A stretch of 5,296 nt of DNA from Candidatus Acidiferrales bacterium (GCA_030044295.1 JASHWB010000305.1:1-5296); one strand, 5' to 3'; shown: positions 1 through 5,112, counted from the stretch's first letter. Notes: generated by a model not told the origin, from the letters alone. A program made the numbers and translations.

Positions 1-402
1 GAAAGCTGCGCTCCACGTAAGCGTCACTTGGGTCGTCGTATTCGCGGCAATTGAGCCGGTCGTAACGCGCTGTGCTTTGATAGTGCTCTGAATCGTGATT
101 GCTCCGGTAGGCGAGGATACGGTAAAACCCTGCCCATTCGCCGCAAGCGATGTGGCTCCTGCGTTCGCGATGGTAGTACCGCTGCCGCCAGAACTGACCG
201 TGATGCCGGTGCCAGCATTTATGGCCGAGCCGCCCGAAGTTGCGGCCCCCACGCCCCCGCCCTCAACTACCGCTTCTTCAATCGCGCTCGGAGCCGACGA
301 CGATGCCGGAATTTGGATACCGGCAAATGCAGCGCGAAAGCGTTTCAGTTGCGCGAGCAATTCCGAGTCGGAATGCCAACGGTCGAAGCCGGGAAGATTC
401 AC
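1..402 (-). CDS. N-terminal part of a probable phage tail/fibre protein (runs off the window)
   Basis: This is an open frame of 134 codons with no stop before the window edge, so only the N-terminus is present. It starts at GTG 402. The stop of the upstream gene lies inside a GTGA overlap, and a GGAAGGT ribosome-binding site at 412-418 with a 9-nt spacer fixes the start. About 45 residues look globular or helical (LLAQLKRFRAAF near 15-26). A Gly/Ala/Ser/Thr-rich stretch follows (about 48-100, including GTGITVSSGGSGTT), then a beta-rich part (ITIQSTIKAQRV, then TTTQVTLTWSAAF at the edge). The 'TTTQVTLTW..AF' pattern resembles repeated beta domains I associate with phage tail-fibre and other virion surface proteins. 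That is recall of a pattern, not a search result. Position after two adaptor-like genes fits a virion protein. The exact role (fibre, spike, baseplate) is unknown. A plus-strand frame over the same bases is its shadow. Confidence 0.72.
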   Translation of the reverse strand, partial: MNLPGFDRWHSDSELLAQLKRFRAAFAGIQIPASSSAPSAIEEAVVEGGGVGAATSGGSAINAGTGITVSSGGSGTTIANAGATSLAANGQGFTVSSPTGAITIQSTIKAQRVTTGSIAANTTTQVTLTWSAAF

Positions 403-1004
403 GGCTGATGCACCTTCCACAACATTTCAATCAGCGTCTTGCCCACCTGCCCGCTCATCAGTGCGAACGCAGTGTCCATATACGGTGATTCGCGAACGTA
501 CTCGCGCTGAAGACAGTACAACGCGATCGGCAGCACCAGATAGGGCAGGCAGTCGCCTGCGAGTTGCTGCGCGTAGATCGCCATGCCGTTGCCGGGCGCG
601 TAATCCTCTCCAGTCGGAAGTCCGTGAACCGGAATGATCGGCGGCGAGGTCTCGAACGGCACCGGAAACACTTCGACGGTCTTGGCTGGTTCGGCCTGCC
701 GCGTGAAGGCAACTGGTGATCCGATAGCGTTGCGCCAGCCCGGGTTGAGCGACTCCAATTCGCGGAGTTCCAGGTCCGAGAGCACGCGGTCATCGTAAAT
801 CAGAGTGTGAAGATTAATCAGGTCGGATGGCAGCGCGACGGCGGGCTGCTTCTCAGTAAAAGTGATCGGCGTCGCGGTGGTGTGGAAGCGCGCTATGTCG
901 GCGCGCGCCATCGTGTACGAGTAGAAGCCGTTGAACAGGGTTGCATCCGCCTGCCCGTTTGACAACAAGACGTAGAGGGCTTGACATTCTGTCTGGCTGC
1001 CCAC
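399..1004 (-). CDS. Head-tail adaptor-like virion protein (201 aa, tentative)
   Basis: This 201-residue protein has no signal peptide or membrane segment. The middle (about 57-118) reads ALPSDL, then a short acidic stretch (YDDRVLSDLELRELESL), NPGW near 87-90, IGSPVAF near 94-100 and FPVP near 113-116. A Pro-rich loop and helices at about 141-197 follow. The order 'helix, W, G-x-P, beta strand ending P-x-P, C-terminal helices' resembles small phage adaptor/connector proteins that sit between portal and tail. This is a family-level impression only. GTG 1004 was chosen because it begins 1 nt after the previous stop (TGATGTG) and has AGAAGG at 1010-1015 with a 5-nt spacer; the overlapping ATG at 1006 is in another frame and closes quickly. 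Met32 is an alternative start. It overlaps the next gene by GTGA. The centre can be matched by eye to the 197-residue protein at 1290-1883. Confidence 0.7.
   Translation of the reverse strand: MGSQTECQALYVLLSNGQADATLFNGFYSYTMARADIARFHTTATPITFTEKQPAVALPSDLINLHTLIYDDRVLSDLELRELESLNPGWRNAIGSPVAFTRQAEPAKTVEVFPVPFETSPPIIPVHGLPTGEDYAPGNGMAIYAQQLAGDCLPYLVLPIALYCLQREYVRESPYMDTAFALMSGQVGKTLIEMLWKVHQP
412..418 (-). promoter_or_regulatory. Ribosome-binding site fixing the GTG 402 start
   Basis: GGAAGGT on the minus strand lies 9 nt before GTG 402, within the last codons of the 201-residue gene. It decides the start of the tail/fibre-like gene that runs off the window edge. Confidence 0.65.
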
Positions 1005-1005
1005 A

Positions 1006-1293
1006 TCAGCCTTCTATTTTGCGCCCACCGCCGATAAACGGATCGTCCCACTCATTATGAGCGTGCTCGAAACTTCCATCCTGCTTTAAGCGCATATAGC
1101 AACTACTACAATGCCCATCGTCGCTGACGACGACAGTCCCACGAGGCGCGAACGGTTGGCCGCAGCGTTCGACCGAAAGAAAAAAGGCTACTATACACTG
1201 ACGAAATGTATATCCCCTAATTACGGTGTACTGCTGACCTTCATATTTAATGGCAGGCTCCACAATCTCCGGTAATTCGTCCCACCATTTCAT
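1006..1293 (-). CDS. Unknown 95-aa Cys/His-containing protein
   Basis: I do not recognise this protein. It is 95 residues, with a Trp/acidic start (MKWWDELPEIVEP), a beta-like stretch (QYTVIRGY), a hydrophobic patch (CIVAFFLSV, 33-41) too short and mixed for a clear membrane helix, then a Cys/His cluster: C44, H61, C62, C65, H77 and H79. C44 with C62-x2-C65 and a late His could bind zinc, but spacing matches no family I can name. ATG 1293 is supported by a four-base ATGA overlap with the upstream adaptor-like gene and by GAGG at 1301-1304 with a 7-nt spacer. Codons are noticeably richer in A/T at third positions (ATT, AAA, TAT, GTA, ATA, TTT) than in the adaptor-like genes on both sides. That hints at a later acquisition or a moron-type cargo gene. 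The function is unknown. Confidence 0.75.
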   Translation of the reverse strand: MKWWDELPEIVEPAIKYEGQQYTVIRGYTFRQCIVAFFLSVERCGQPFAPRGTVVVSDDGHCSSCYMRLKQDGSFEHAHNEWDDPFIGGGRKIEG

Positions 1294-1883
1294 CGTCGTT
1301 CCTCGTCCAATTCCTTGATCCGGCCGTTGAACCGCTCCATCGTTGCCGCCACTGCGTTCAAGTCCCGGTTCTTAAGCAACAGCAACGCTTCGGTGAGCGC
1401 GTTTACCGCCGAGTCGTCTTCGTTCGGCACCACCGTGGAGTCGGGCGGATTCGCGACCTGCGGCGTCAGCCTGGAATACTTCACCGTGAGCGTTTGTTGC
1501 GACCGCACCGCCGGATAGATAACCAACAGGTCCGCGCCGACCTGCACGAAACCGCGCGGCGCATCGGCGACCGCGACCGGCCATTTCATTTCCAGTTGCT
1601 GAAGTCCAGCAATCTCCATGATGGGGTCGAGGTCGCGTCCACTCGCATCGGTCACCGCGAGCACTTTGATTGCGCTCGGCAGGAACGTCGAGAGTTGATA
1701 GATGAGGGTGCGCGGCTGAAGCAACAGCGGCGCGTTCTGCACTACGTCGGAGAGTGCCCCATTGACCACCTGCTGCGCGTACGAGATCAGCGAGATGATT
1801 TGCAGCTGAGTAGTCGCCTGAAAGAACGGGTCGCGAACGCGCGCGGCGATTAACCCGCTGGCTTGCCCGCAATTCTCAGCCAC
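1290..1883 (-). CDS. Head-tail adaptor/connector-like phage protein (197 aa, tentative)
   Basis: This 197-residue soluble protein has helices at the N-terminus (about 25-50, IISLISYAQQVVNGALSDVV), a beta-rich centre (FLPSAIKVLAVTDASGRDL at 67-85, W101, FVQVGADLLVIYP at 112-124, TLTVKYSRL at 131-139), then NEDDSAVNALTEALLLL and a charged C-terminal helix ending EERR. The layout of N-terminal helices, a strand pair ending 'hhhhYP', then a late acidic Ala/Leu helix resembles small phage head-tail adaptor proteins of the gp6-like connector type. That assignment is inference from pattern. GTG 1883 is chosen because GGGAGAAG lies at 1891-1898 with a 7-nt spacer. It overlaps the upstream zinc-finger gene by 8 nt and the downstream gene by ATGA, so translation is probably coupled on both sides. 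Codon use is GC-rich, unlike the two small genes flanking it. It could be another virion morphogenesis protein. Confidence 0.78.
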   Translation of the reverse strand: MAENCGQASGLIAARVRDPFFQATTQLQIISLISYAQQVVNGALSDVVQNAPLLLQPRTLIYQLSTFLPSAIKVLAVTDASGRDLDPIMEIAGLQQLEMKWPVAVADAPRGFVQVGADLLVIYPAVRSQQTLTVKYSRLTPQVANPPDSTVVPNEDDSAVNALTEALLLLKNRDLNAVAATMERFNGRIKELDEERR

Positions 1884-2100
1884 AAATTATCTTCTCCCAA
1901 TCTAGATCGAGCGTTCCGTCTTCTCTTCCCAAAACAACGACAGGAATTCCGACGCCGTTTCGCTTTCCGTCTAACAACAAATCATGGACTTCTTGTCCGC
2001 TGCGACGATGTTCCTTCACAAGATGGGCGATTAGACCCTTAGCGCCGCCGAAGCGATATTGGTTCGCGCCACATAAAGGGCAAGAGCACACTTCAGGCAT
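1876..2100 (-). CDS. Small C2H2-like zinc-finger protein (74 aa)
   Basis: The N-terminal half of this 74-residue protein is a single zinc-finger-like unit: C7-x2-C10-x15-H26-x4-H31, with an additional C5, and a helix-like segment (GLIAHLVKEH) carrying the two histidines, as in classical C2H2 fingers. The second half is short beta (GIPVVVLG) followed by an acidic end (DGTLDLDWEKI). Such fingers usually bind nucleic acid or a protein partner; which one applies here cannot be read from the sequence. It lies directly behind the terminase nuclease gene, after a 10-nt gap that holds part of a tandem repeat, and has no clear ribosome-binding site before its ATG, so its translation may depend on ribosomes leaving the nuclease gene. 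The last 8 nt overlap the adaptor-like gene. Its codons (TTA, TTG, CTA, AGA, GGA, GTT) are more A/T-ending than those of its neighbours, which suggests separate acquisition. A packaging-associated role is possible but unproven. Confidence 0.8.
   Translation of the reverse strand: MPEVCSCPLCGANQYRFGGAKGLIAHLVKEHRRSGQEVHDLLLDGKRNGVGIPVVVLGREDGTLDLDWEKIICG
1891..1898 (-). promoter_or_regulatory. Ribosome-binding site fixing the GTG 1883 start
   Basis: GGGAGAAG on the minus strand sits 7 nt before GTG 1883, inside the end of the zinc-finger gene. It is one of the better ribosome-binding sites in the window and supports the GTG start of the 197-residue adaptor-like protein. Confidence 0.7.
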
Positions 2101-2120
2101 GTAGCGGAATCTAGCGGAAT
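2101..2120. repeat. Tandem 10-bp repeat at the nuclease gene stop
   Basis: TAGCGGAAT occurs at 2102-2110 and again at 2112-2120, a 10-bp tandem unit with one differing base. It spans the last codons and TAG stop of the nuclease gene and the 10-nt gap before the zinc-finger gene. A short slippage duplication at the gene end explains it most simply, and it may have created the only gap in the operon. Confidence 0.7.
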
Positions 2121-2746
2121 TGTTCGCGTTGTTGAATACGCGATTCGATCATGTCCTTGGTGAATCCGCTGCGGGTCAGGTACGAGCGCAACTGTTGCTC
2201 GTTGAGCATCCGCAGGTGCTGTGGCAGTACGCTCGGCATAAGCCGGATCGCCATCGCGAGCGCATCAAGCGCATCGCGATACGTTCCCGATGGAAATTGG
2301 CGCATCTCGTCGGCGAGCGCATAGCACTCCTTGTCCGGCGGACGAATCAACCGCCCGGCCGCCGCAATCGGCTGAATGGTCTTCTCGATTGAATCGGTCT
2401 TGTCCTGCGCCAGCGCGATCGGCCGCGGATTCCACTTTACCCCGCGCTCCCGCGCTTCCTTTAATAGCTGCTGGTAGAAGATTAGTTGCGGACCGCTGGC
2501 ATCGATGCCGAATACTGCCGGTTTCCAGCGTTCCTGTGCCTGAAAGATGAGCGTAATCAGTTCGTCGGGGGCGATGCGCTTGGCAAACGTATATAAGATC
2601 ACCATCCGCTCAAGCTCGTCCTCGCCCAAGACGCAGATCGACGCGCGGGAACGGCCCGACTGTTTCTTACCGGTCGGACCACCTGCAGGGTCGCACGCCG
2701 CAGTCCGGTAGAGTCGGTTTACCGTGAGGGTAACGATCTCGGCCAT
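2111..2746 (-). CDS. Terminase large subunit, nuclease domain (separate gene)
   Basis: This 211-residue protein corresponds to the C-terminal nuclease half of a terminase large subunit, which cuts concatemeric phage DNA during packaging. All expected landmarks of the RNase H-like fold are present: a first acidic residue in TAACDPAGG (D19), a strand after it (RASICVLG), a second acidic residue in AVFGIDASG (D82, where many relatives have Glu), a Lys-rich segment (QDKTDSIEKTIQPI near 114-127) and GRLIRPP, then FPSGTYRDALDALAMAI with D158 and D161 as the third metal ligand. An extra charged tail (about 175-211, NEQQLRSYLTRSGFTKDMI) follows the usual end. Its ATG shares one base with the stop of the ATPase gene (TGATG), and no strong ribosome-binding site is seen, so reinitiation is the likely route of translation. 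It ends with TAG. Together with the upstream gene it supplies both activities normally found in one polypeptide. Confidence 0.88.
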   Translation of the reverse strand: MAEIVTLTVNRLYRTAACDPAGGPTGKKQSGRSRASICVLGEDELERMVILYTFAKRIAPDELITLIFQAQERWKPAVFGIDASGPQLIFYQQLLKEARERGVKWNPRPIALAQDKTDSIEKTIQPIAAAGRLIRPPDKECYALADEMRQFPSGTYRDALDALAMAIRLMPSVLPQHLRMLNEQQLRSYLTRSGFTKDMIESRIQQREQFR

Positions 2747-4083
2747 CAGAGTTGTCCCAAAAACCGATAGCCTGTGCGGGTCTCGGTCGGTGCATGTTCG
2801 CAGGCATAGGCTCCGTCAACGCCACGGGGCACACCGCATTGCTCGCAACGCGAATTTTTGAGCCGCATATGATCAACCCAATCCCCGTCCATCGAGGCCG
2901 GAATCTTTTTGCGCAGGGTTCCGTTCATCGGATCGTACTTGGCCGATCCGAGCACGAAGCCGAGGTTGCGCGAGATAGTCTGCGAGCGCAGGTTAATGCG
3001 TTCATCCACTTCGCTCTGGTGAAAGTAAATTTCGCGGCCGTCGGGACTCATCGAATACTCGCGCAGGTCTTCCCATCGAAGCGCGGTATAGCCTGCGGCG
3101 ACCGGCTTGTTGAGATACCACAGCGCAAATTCGATCGGGTCCATCCCCTTGCGCATGCTCTCGATCACGTCCATCGGAAACTTTTCCGGCCATAGCGGTT
3201 TTTCGGTTTTCGATTCGTCGTCGAACTCAAGAATCGACCGGATCATCACTTCAACCCGGTGATCCTTCTTCCATTCGACGTACACGTCGTCCGCGCCCCA
3301 GTGCGTCCCGATTCCGATATGTATTCCGCGCCGCTTGTCGTAAAGGCGCGTCATCGATGCGCGGCGAAACTTCTTGCAGCGCTCCATCACCGGCGGGTCT
3401 TGCGATGCCTGAAGCGCGGCTATATCGTCGGGCGCAATCACGTCAAAGTATCCCCCGATGAAGCCGGTCTTCATGCCGATCGCCTTGACCGACGGCTCCG
3501 CCCGTACCCGCTGCCGCTTGACCTCGAACGCCTCGTCATTCCAGCGCGGCGCTTCCTTCTTGGTCGTCCAGAACACATCTGGCCACAGCCAGTACAACCA
3601 CTCATTTTCCAGCGCGTGACGCGCCAGCACGTCCAGGTTCTCCTTCGCCTTCTGGATGTTCTCGTTCGCCAGCAGCGTACACATCTCCGCGCCCTTCAGC
3701 CCCGGCACGTAAATGTTGCTGTGTGCGCGCTGCACCAAGACGTGGAGCGGCATCGAGCGGCTCACCACCGTGGTCTTCAAATGTCCCATCGGCAGCATCA
3801 ACAATTTGAACCGGGAACTACTGAAGTCGGTCAGAAACGGACAGACTTCACGCCGGTGAAATTCCCCCAGCGCAAGATGATCATTCCCCAGAATCCAGCG
3901 CGAAAAGAACCACAACTCCTTCTCCGCCGACCGCTGCAACCACGCGCGAATCCCATCTTGGTCCCCGATCTCGTTCGGCACCCGCTCAGGAACCGGCGCC
4001 CCCCGCATCTCCGCGATGAGCCGTTCTATCGCCTCGGGCTTCGGCTTCGGACGAATCTCGGACGGCTTGCGCTTGCGCCCCAC
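2746..4083 (-). CDS. Terminase large subunit, motor ATPase domain (separate gene, extended C-terminus)
   Basis: This 445-residue protein is the DNA-packaging motor ATPase, which binds the portal and pumps DNA into the prohead. A basic N-terminus (GRKRKPSEIRPKPKP) precedes the motor domain. The Walker A-like loop is LPMGHLKTT at 97-105 with catalytic K103; the usual Gly before Lys is Leu. Walker B is YFDVIAPDD at 212-220 with D219/D220, and a coupling-type motif, GIGTHWGADDVY, lies at 257-268. After EFALWYLNKPV (318-328), where the nuclease domain would normally follow soon, there are over 100 further residues ending in a possible zinc site (C413, C416, C428, H430), then a stop. The nuclease is encoded next in the -1 frame through a TGATG junction. 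GTG 4083 is the only start codon after the upstream in-frame TGA at 4104-4106; its ribosome-binding site is weak. The long plus-strand frame over this gene is a shadow. Confidence 0.9.
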   Translation of the reverse strand: MGRKRKPSEIRPKPKPEAIERLIAEMRGAPVPERVPNEIGDQDGIRAWLQRSAEKELWFFSRWILGNDHLALGEFHRREVCPFLTDFSSSRFKLLMLPMGHLKTTVVSRSMPLHVLVQRAHSNIYVPGLKGAEMCTLLANENIQKAKENLDVLARHALENEWLYWLWPDVFWTTKKEAPRWNDEAFEVKRQRVRAEPSVKAIGMKTGFIGGYFDVIAPDDIAALQASQDPPVMERCKKFRRASMTRLYDKRRGIHIGIGTHWGADDVYVEWKKDHRVEVMIRSILEFDDESKTEKPLWPEKFPMDVIESMRKGMDPIEFALWYLNKPVAAGYTALRWEDLREYSMSPDGREIYFHQSEVDERINLRSQTISRNLGFVLGSAKYDPMNGTLRKKIPASMDGDWVDHMRLKNSRCEQCGVPRGVDGAYACEHAPTETRTGYRFLGQL

Positions 4084-4084
4084 T

Positions 4085-4243
4085 TCAGTTCCGGCCCGTA
4101 ATCACCGCCATCGCGCGCGGCAATATCGCCATGAACTTCTGCCGATTCACCGTCCCCGCACCAATCCCATGCTGGCGCCGGAACAGGTCAAACGCCCCCT
4201 CCAGCTAGATTGCCTCAAATAGTTGCGACAAATCAATGAGCAA
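4085..4243 (-). pseudogene. Small terminase-upstream gene interrupted by one amber codon
   Basis: A 52-codon frame fills the space between its neighbours. It begins at TTG 4243 inside the end of the upstream gene, with GAGG at 4251-4254 and a 7-nt spacer. It reads 12 codons (MLIDLSQLFEAI), meets TAG at 4205-4207, then reads 39 more codons (LEGAFDLFRRQHGIG, then TVNRQKFMAILPRAM and VITGRN) to a TGA one base before the terminase GTG. The composition is protein-like (amphipathic, Arg-rich in the middle) and the fit to both neighbours matches the rest of the operon. I do not recognise the peptide. Possible readings are a nonsense mutation or sequencing error in a small gene, stop-codon readthrough, or two short peptides; GGAGG at 4198-4202 just after the TAG could serve a restart at CTG 4186. 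A small-terminase role is only a guess from position, and 52 residues would be very short for one. Confidence 0.45.
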
Positions 4244-4646
4244 CTATTATCCTCGGACGCTCCGCCTCCTCCTGAAGCTTGAGTGCCGTCAATTCCCGCG
4301 CACACATTCGCATCGTGTTCTCGCATAAATATCCCGCGACTCGTAGCTGATCCACTTCATCCCCAAACTCCGCTGTCAAATGCCCCCGAAACCATTCCTC
4401 CAGCGCCTGCCGTAACCGGGCGAACTTGCCCCCTAAAACGAACGGGGCCGCCTGGCTCGTTCCATCCCGCTTGATCTCATGCAGCCGATTGCTCGCCGTC
4501 ACCATCATCACCTGACACGCCGCGTCGATTATCTTCAGATGCTCCGTCACATCCTCAAGCCCGCTGTCAAACTGCTCATGAAAAAAATCCGCCAACGGCT
4601 TCTGTAGCTCCGCCGCCTTCCGCCGTATCTCTTCCGTACTTTTCAT
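4233..4646 (-). CDS. Unknown helical 137-aa protein upstream of the terminase
   Basis: I do not recognise a family. The 137 residues look almost entirely helical and charged: STEEIRRKAAELQKPLADFFHEQF at the N-terminus, EHLKIIDAACQVMMVTASNRL (35-55), a short Gly-containing turn (FVLGGKF), RLRQALEEWFRGHL (77-90), then EVDQLRVAGYLCENTMRMCARELTALKLQEEAER (97-130). There is no signal peptide or membrane segment. It sits two coding units before the terminase ATPase, which is where a small terminase or another packaging partner is often found, and its helical make-up would be compatible; however no DNA-binding helix-turn-helix was recognised, so this stays speculation. The ATG shares a four-base ATGA junction with the upstream Lys-tailed gene, and its upstream sequence is A-rich rather than purine-rich, pointing to coupled translation or frameshift entry. 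Its last 11 nt overlap the following amber-interrupted frame. Confidence 0.8.
   Translation of the reverse strand: MKSTEEIRRKAAELQKPLADFFHEQFDSGLEDVTEHLKIIDAACQVMMVTASNRLHEIKRDGTSQAAPFVLGGKFARLRQALEEWFRGHLTAEFGDEVDQLRVAGYLCENTMRMCARELTALKLQEEAERPRIIVAH
4251..4254 (-). promoter_or_regulatory. Possible ribosome-binding site for the amber-interrupted frame
   Basis: GAGG on the minus strand lies 7 nt before TTG 4243, inside the end of the 137-residue gene. It is the reason for placing the start of the amber-interrupted frame at that TTG. A four-base match is weak evidence on its own. Confidence 0.4.
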
Positions 4647-4837
4647 TTTTTCTTTTTTGGTGAGACGGCATCAACGACTTCTTCGCGACTCGCTGGGGGT
4701 TCCACCCCCGCTCCGGCCGGCACACTGGACACGAACACGGCAGCGCCTCTCGTGCCGCAGCGATGAGTTTCGCAAATTGCAAGGCGCGGGCGAGGCGGGC
4801 AGGTGTAGTTGACATAATACATGTTATGCGAACGCAT
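4643..4837 (-). CDS. Small Lys-tailed protein with Cys residues (64 aa)
   Basis: I do not recognise this protein. It is 64 residues: MRSHNMYYVNYTCP at the N-terminus, a Cys/His group (C13, C22, H25, C27) that could be a small metal site, a hydrophobic strand (AAVFVSSV), a Pro-rich part (GVEPPASREEVVDAV) and a Lys tail (SPKKKK). The start is chosen at ATG 4837 because it forms a TAATG junction with the stop of the upstream gene, and the end forms ATGA with the downstream gene; the frame stays open upstream to 4915 but that part overlaps another gene. No ribosome-binding site is evident. Met6 is an alternative start. A competing frame (4576-4815) covers most of the same bases but ends 71 nt inside the next gene, so it is less likely. 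The Lys tail is encoded in part by the heptamer A AAA AAG in frame, a potential -1 frameshift site. Confidence 0.55.
   Translation of the reverse strand: MRSHNMYYVNYTCPPRPRLAICETHRCGTRGAAVFVSSVPAGAGVEPPASREEVVDAVSPKKKK
4652..4658 (-). promoter_or_regulatory. A AAA AAG slippery heptamer, possible -1 frameshift site
   Basis: On the minus strand the heptamer AAAAAAG lies in the frame of the 64-residue gene as A AAA AAG, two codons before that gene's TGA. This is the class of heptamer known to promote -1 frameshifting in bacteria (dnaX and several insertion sequences). A -1 slip here enters exactly the frame of the next gene and reads GAA AAA and then its ATG, making a fusion of the two proteins. 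No strong downstream hairpin or upstream stimulatory Shine-Dalgarno was seen. Lys-rich tails generate such heptamers by chance, so function is uncertain. Confidence 0.35.
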
Positions 4838-4843
4838 TATGCG
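4813..4843. repeat. Cluster of short overlapping inverted and direct repeats
   Basis: Three imperfect or perfect palindromes follow one another: CATAA-TACATG-TTATG (4813-4828), ATGCG-AA-CGCAT (4826-4837) and CGCAT-T-ATGCG (4833-4843). TTATGCG also occurs as a direct repeat at 4824-4830 and 4837-4843, 13 bp apart. The cluster covers the stop of the 91-residue gene and the start region of the 64-residue gene. It could be a protein-binding site or mRNA structure that tunes the coupled start; no matching -10/-35 promoter was convincing. Confidence 0.4.
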
Positions 4844-5112
4844 AGTGGATATTTCCCTTCTGCCCGTAGGAGTAGAAGATAATCGAGCAGACCGAGACCG
4901 GTTACCTTCCGACAATGAGTCTCAGCATTCAGGATGCGGGAACGTAAACCTTTGCGCAGACATACGACGACGCTGAACTTCTGAAACCGAGTAAACTCCT
5001 CCCAGCCGCGCTTCCTACGGGCGCGAACAGAAGCATGACCCGCACGAGTGGCGAGCATGGATCGACCCCAAGCGGAGTCTTTGACGAGAGAGGTGCGGGC
5101 GAGGGAAGGCAT
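4837..5112 (-). CDS. Unknown basic 91-aa protein
   Basis: I do not recognise a family. The 91 residues are strongly basic: an Arg/Lys-rich core (VRARRKRGWEEFTRFQKF, 29-46), SVVVCLRKGLRSRIL (47-61), then AETHCRKV and a hydrophobic end (GLGLLDYLLLLRAEGKYPLA) that is too short and charged at its end to be a confident membrane anchor. The basic surface would suit nucleic-acid binding, but no helix-turn-helix or metal site is clear. ATG 5112 follows directly on the TAA of the 49-residue gene (TAAATG), and its own TAA shares a base with the next ATG (TAATG). Those junctions are the main argument that this is the translated frame; another frame (4929-5246) is also open here but joins nothing. No ribosome-binding site of note lies upstream, so coupling is likely. 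Confidence 0.55.
   Translation of the reverse strand: MPSLARTSLVKDSAWGRSMLATRAGHASVRARRKRGWEEFTRFQKFSVVVCLRKGLRSRILNAETHCRKVTGLGLLDYLLLLRAEGKYPLA

Noticed and set aside
95..637. Plus-strand open frame (180 codons)
   Set aside because: It is antisense to the tail/fibre-like gene and the 201-residue gene, both of which have good starts and junctions; its composition is shadow-like.
1372..1872. Minus-strand frame of 166 codons over the adaptor-like gene
   Set aside because: Its Arg/Ala-rich composition and lack of junctions mark it as an out-of-frame shadow of the 197-residue gene.
2111..2113. Extension of the nuclease through its TAG to the TGA at 2093-2095
   Set aside because: It would add only a few residues, and the protein is already complete; a normal stop is simpler.
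3259..4101. Long plus-strand open frame (280 codons)
   Set aside because: It lies opposite the terminase ATPase, whose motifs are clear, and its Arg/His/Pro/Leu-rich product is typical of an antisense shadow.
4205..4207. Genome-wide reassignment of TAG to an amino acid
   Set aside because: The five larger genes, over 1,100 codons together, contain no in-frame TAG, and the nuclease gene ends in TAG at a sensible place. A reassigned genome should show more in-frame TAGs.
4695..4709. GGGGGT-TCC-ACCCCC hairpin as terminator or frameshift stimulator
   Set aside because: No T-run follows on either strand, and it lies well upstream of the slippery heptamer instead of just downstream of it. It lies within coding sequence.
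4576..4815. Alternative minus-strand frame with a CSCPVC motif, 79 codons
   Set aside because: The N-terminus looks protein-like, but it has no ribosome-binding site, joins no upstream stop and runs 71 nt into the 137-residue gene, while the competing frame fits both neighbours. It remains the main rival to the 64-residue gene.
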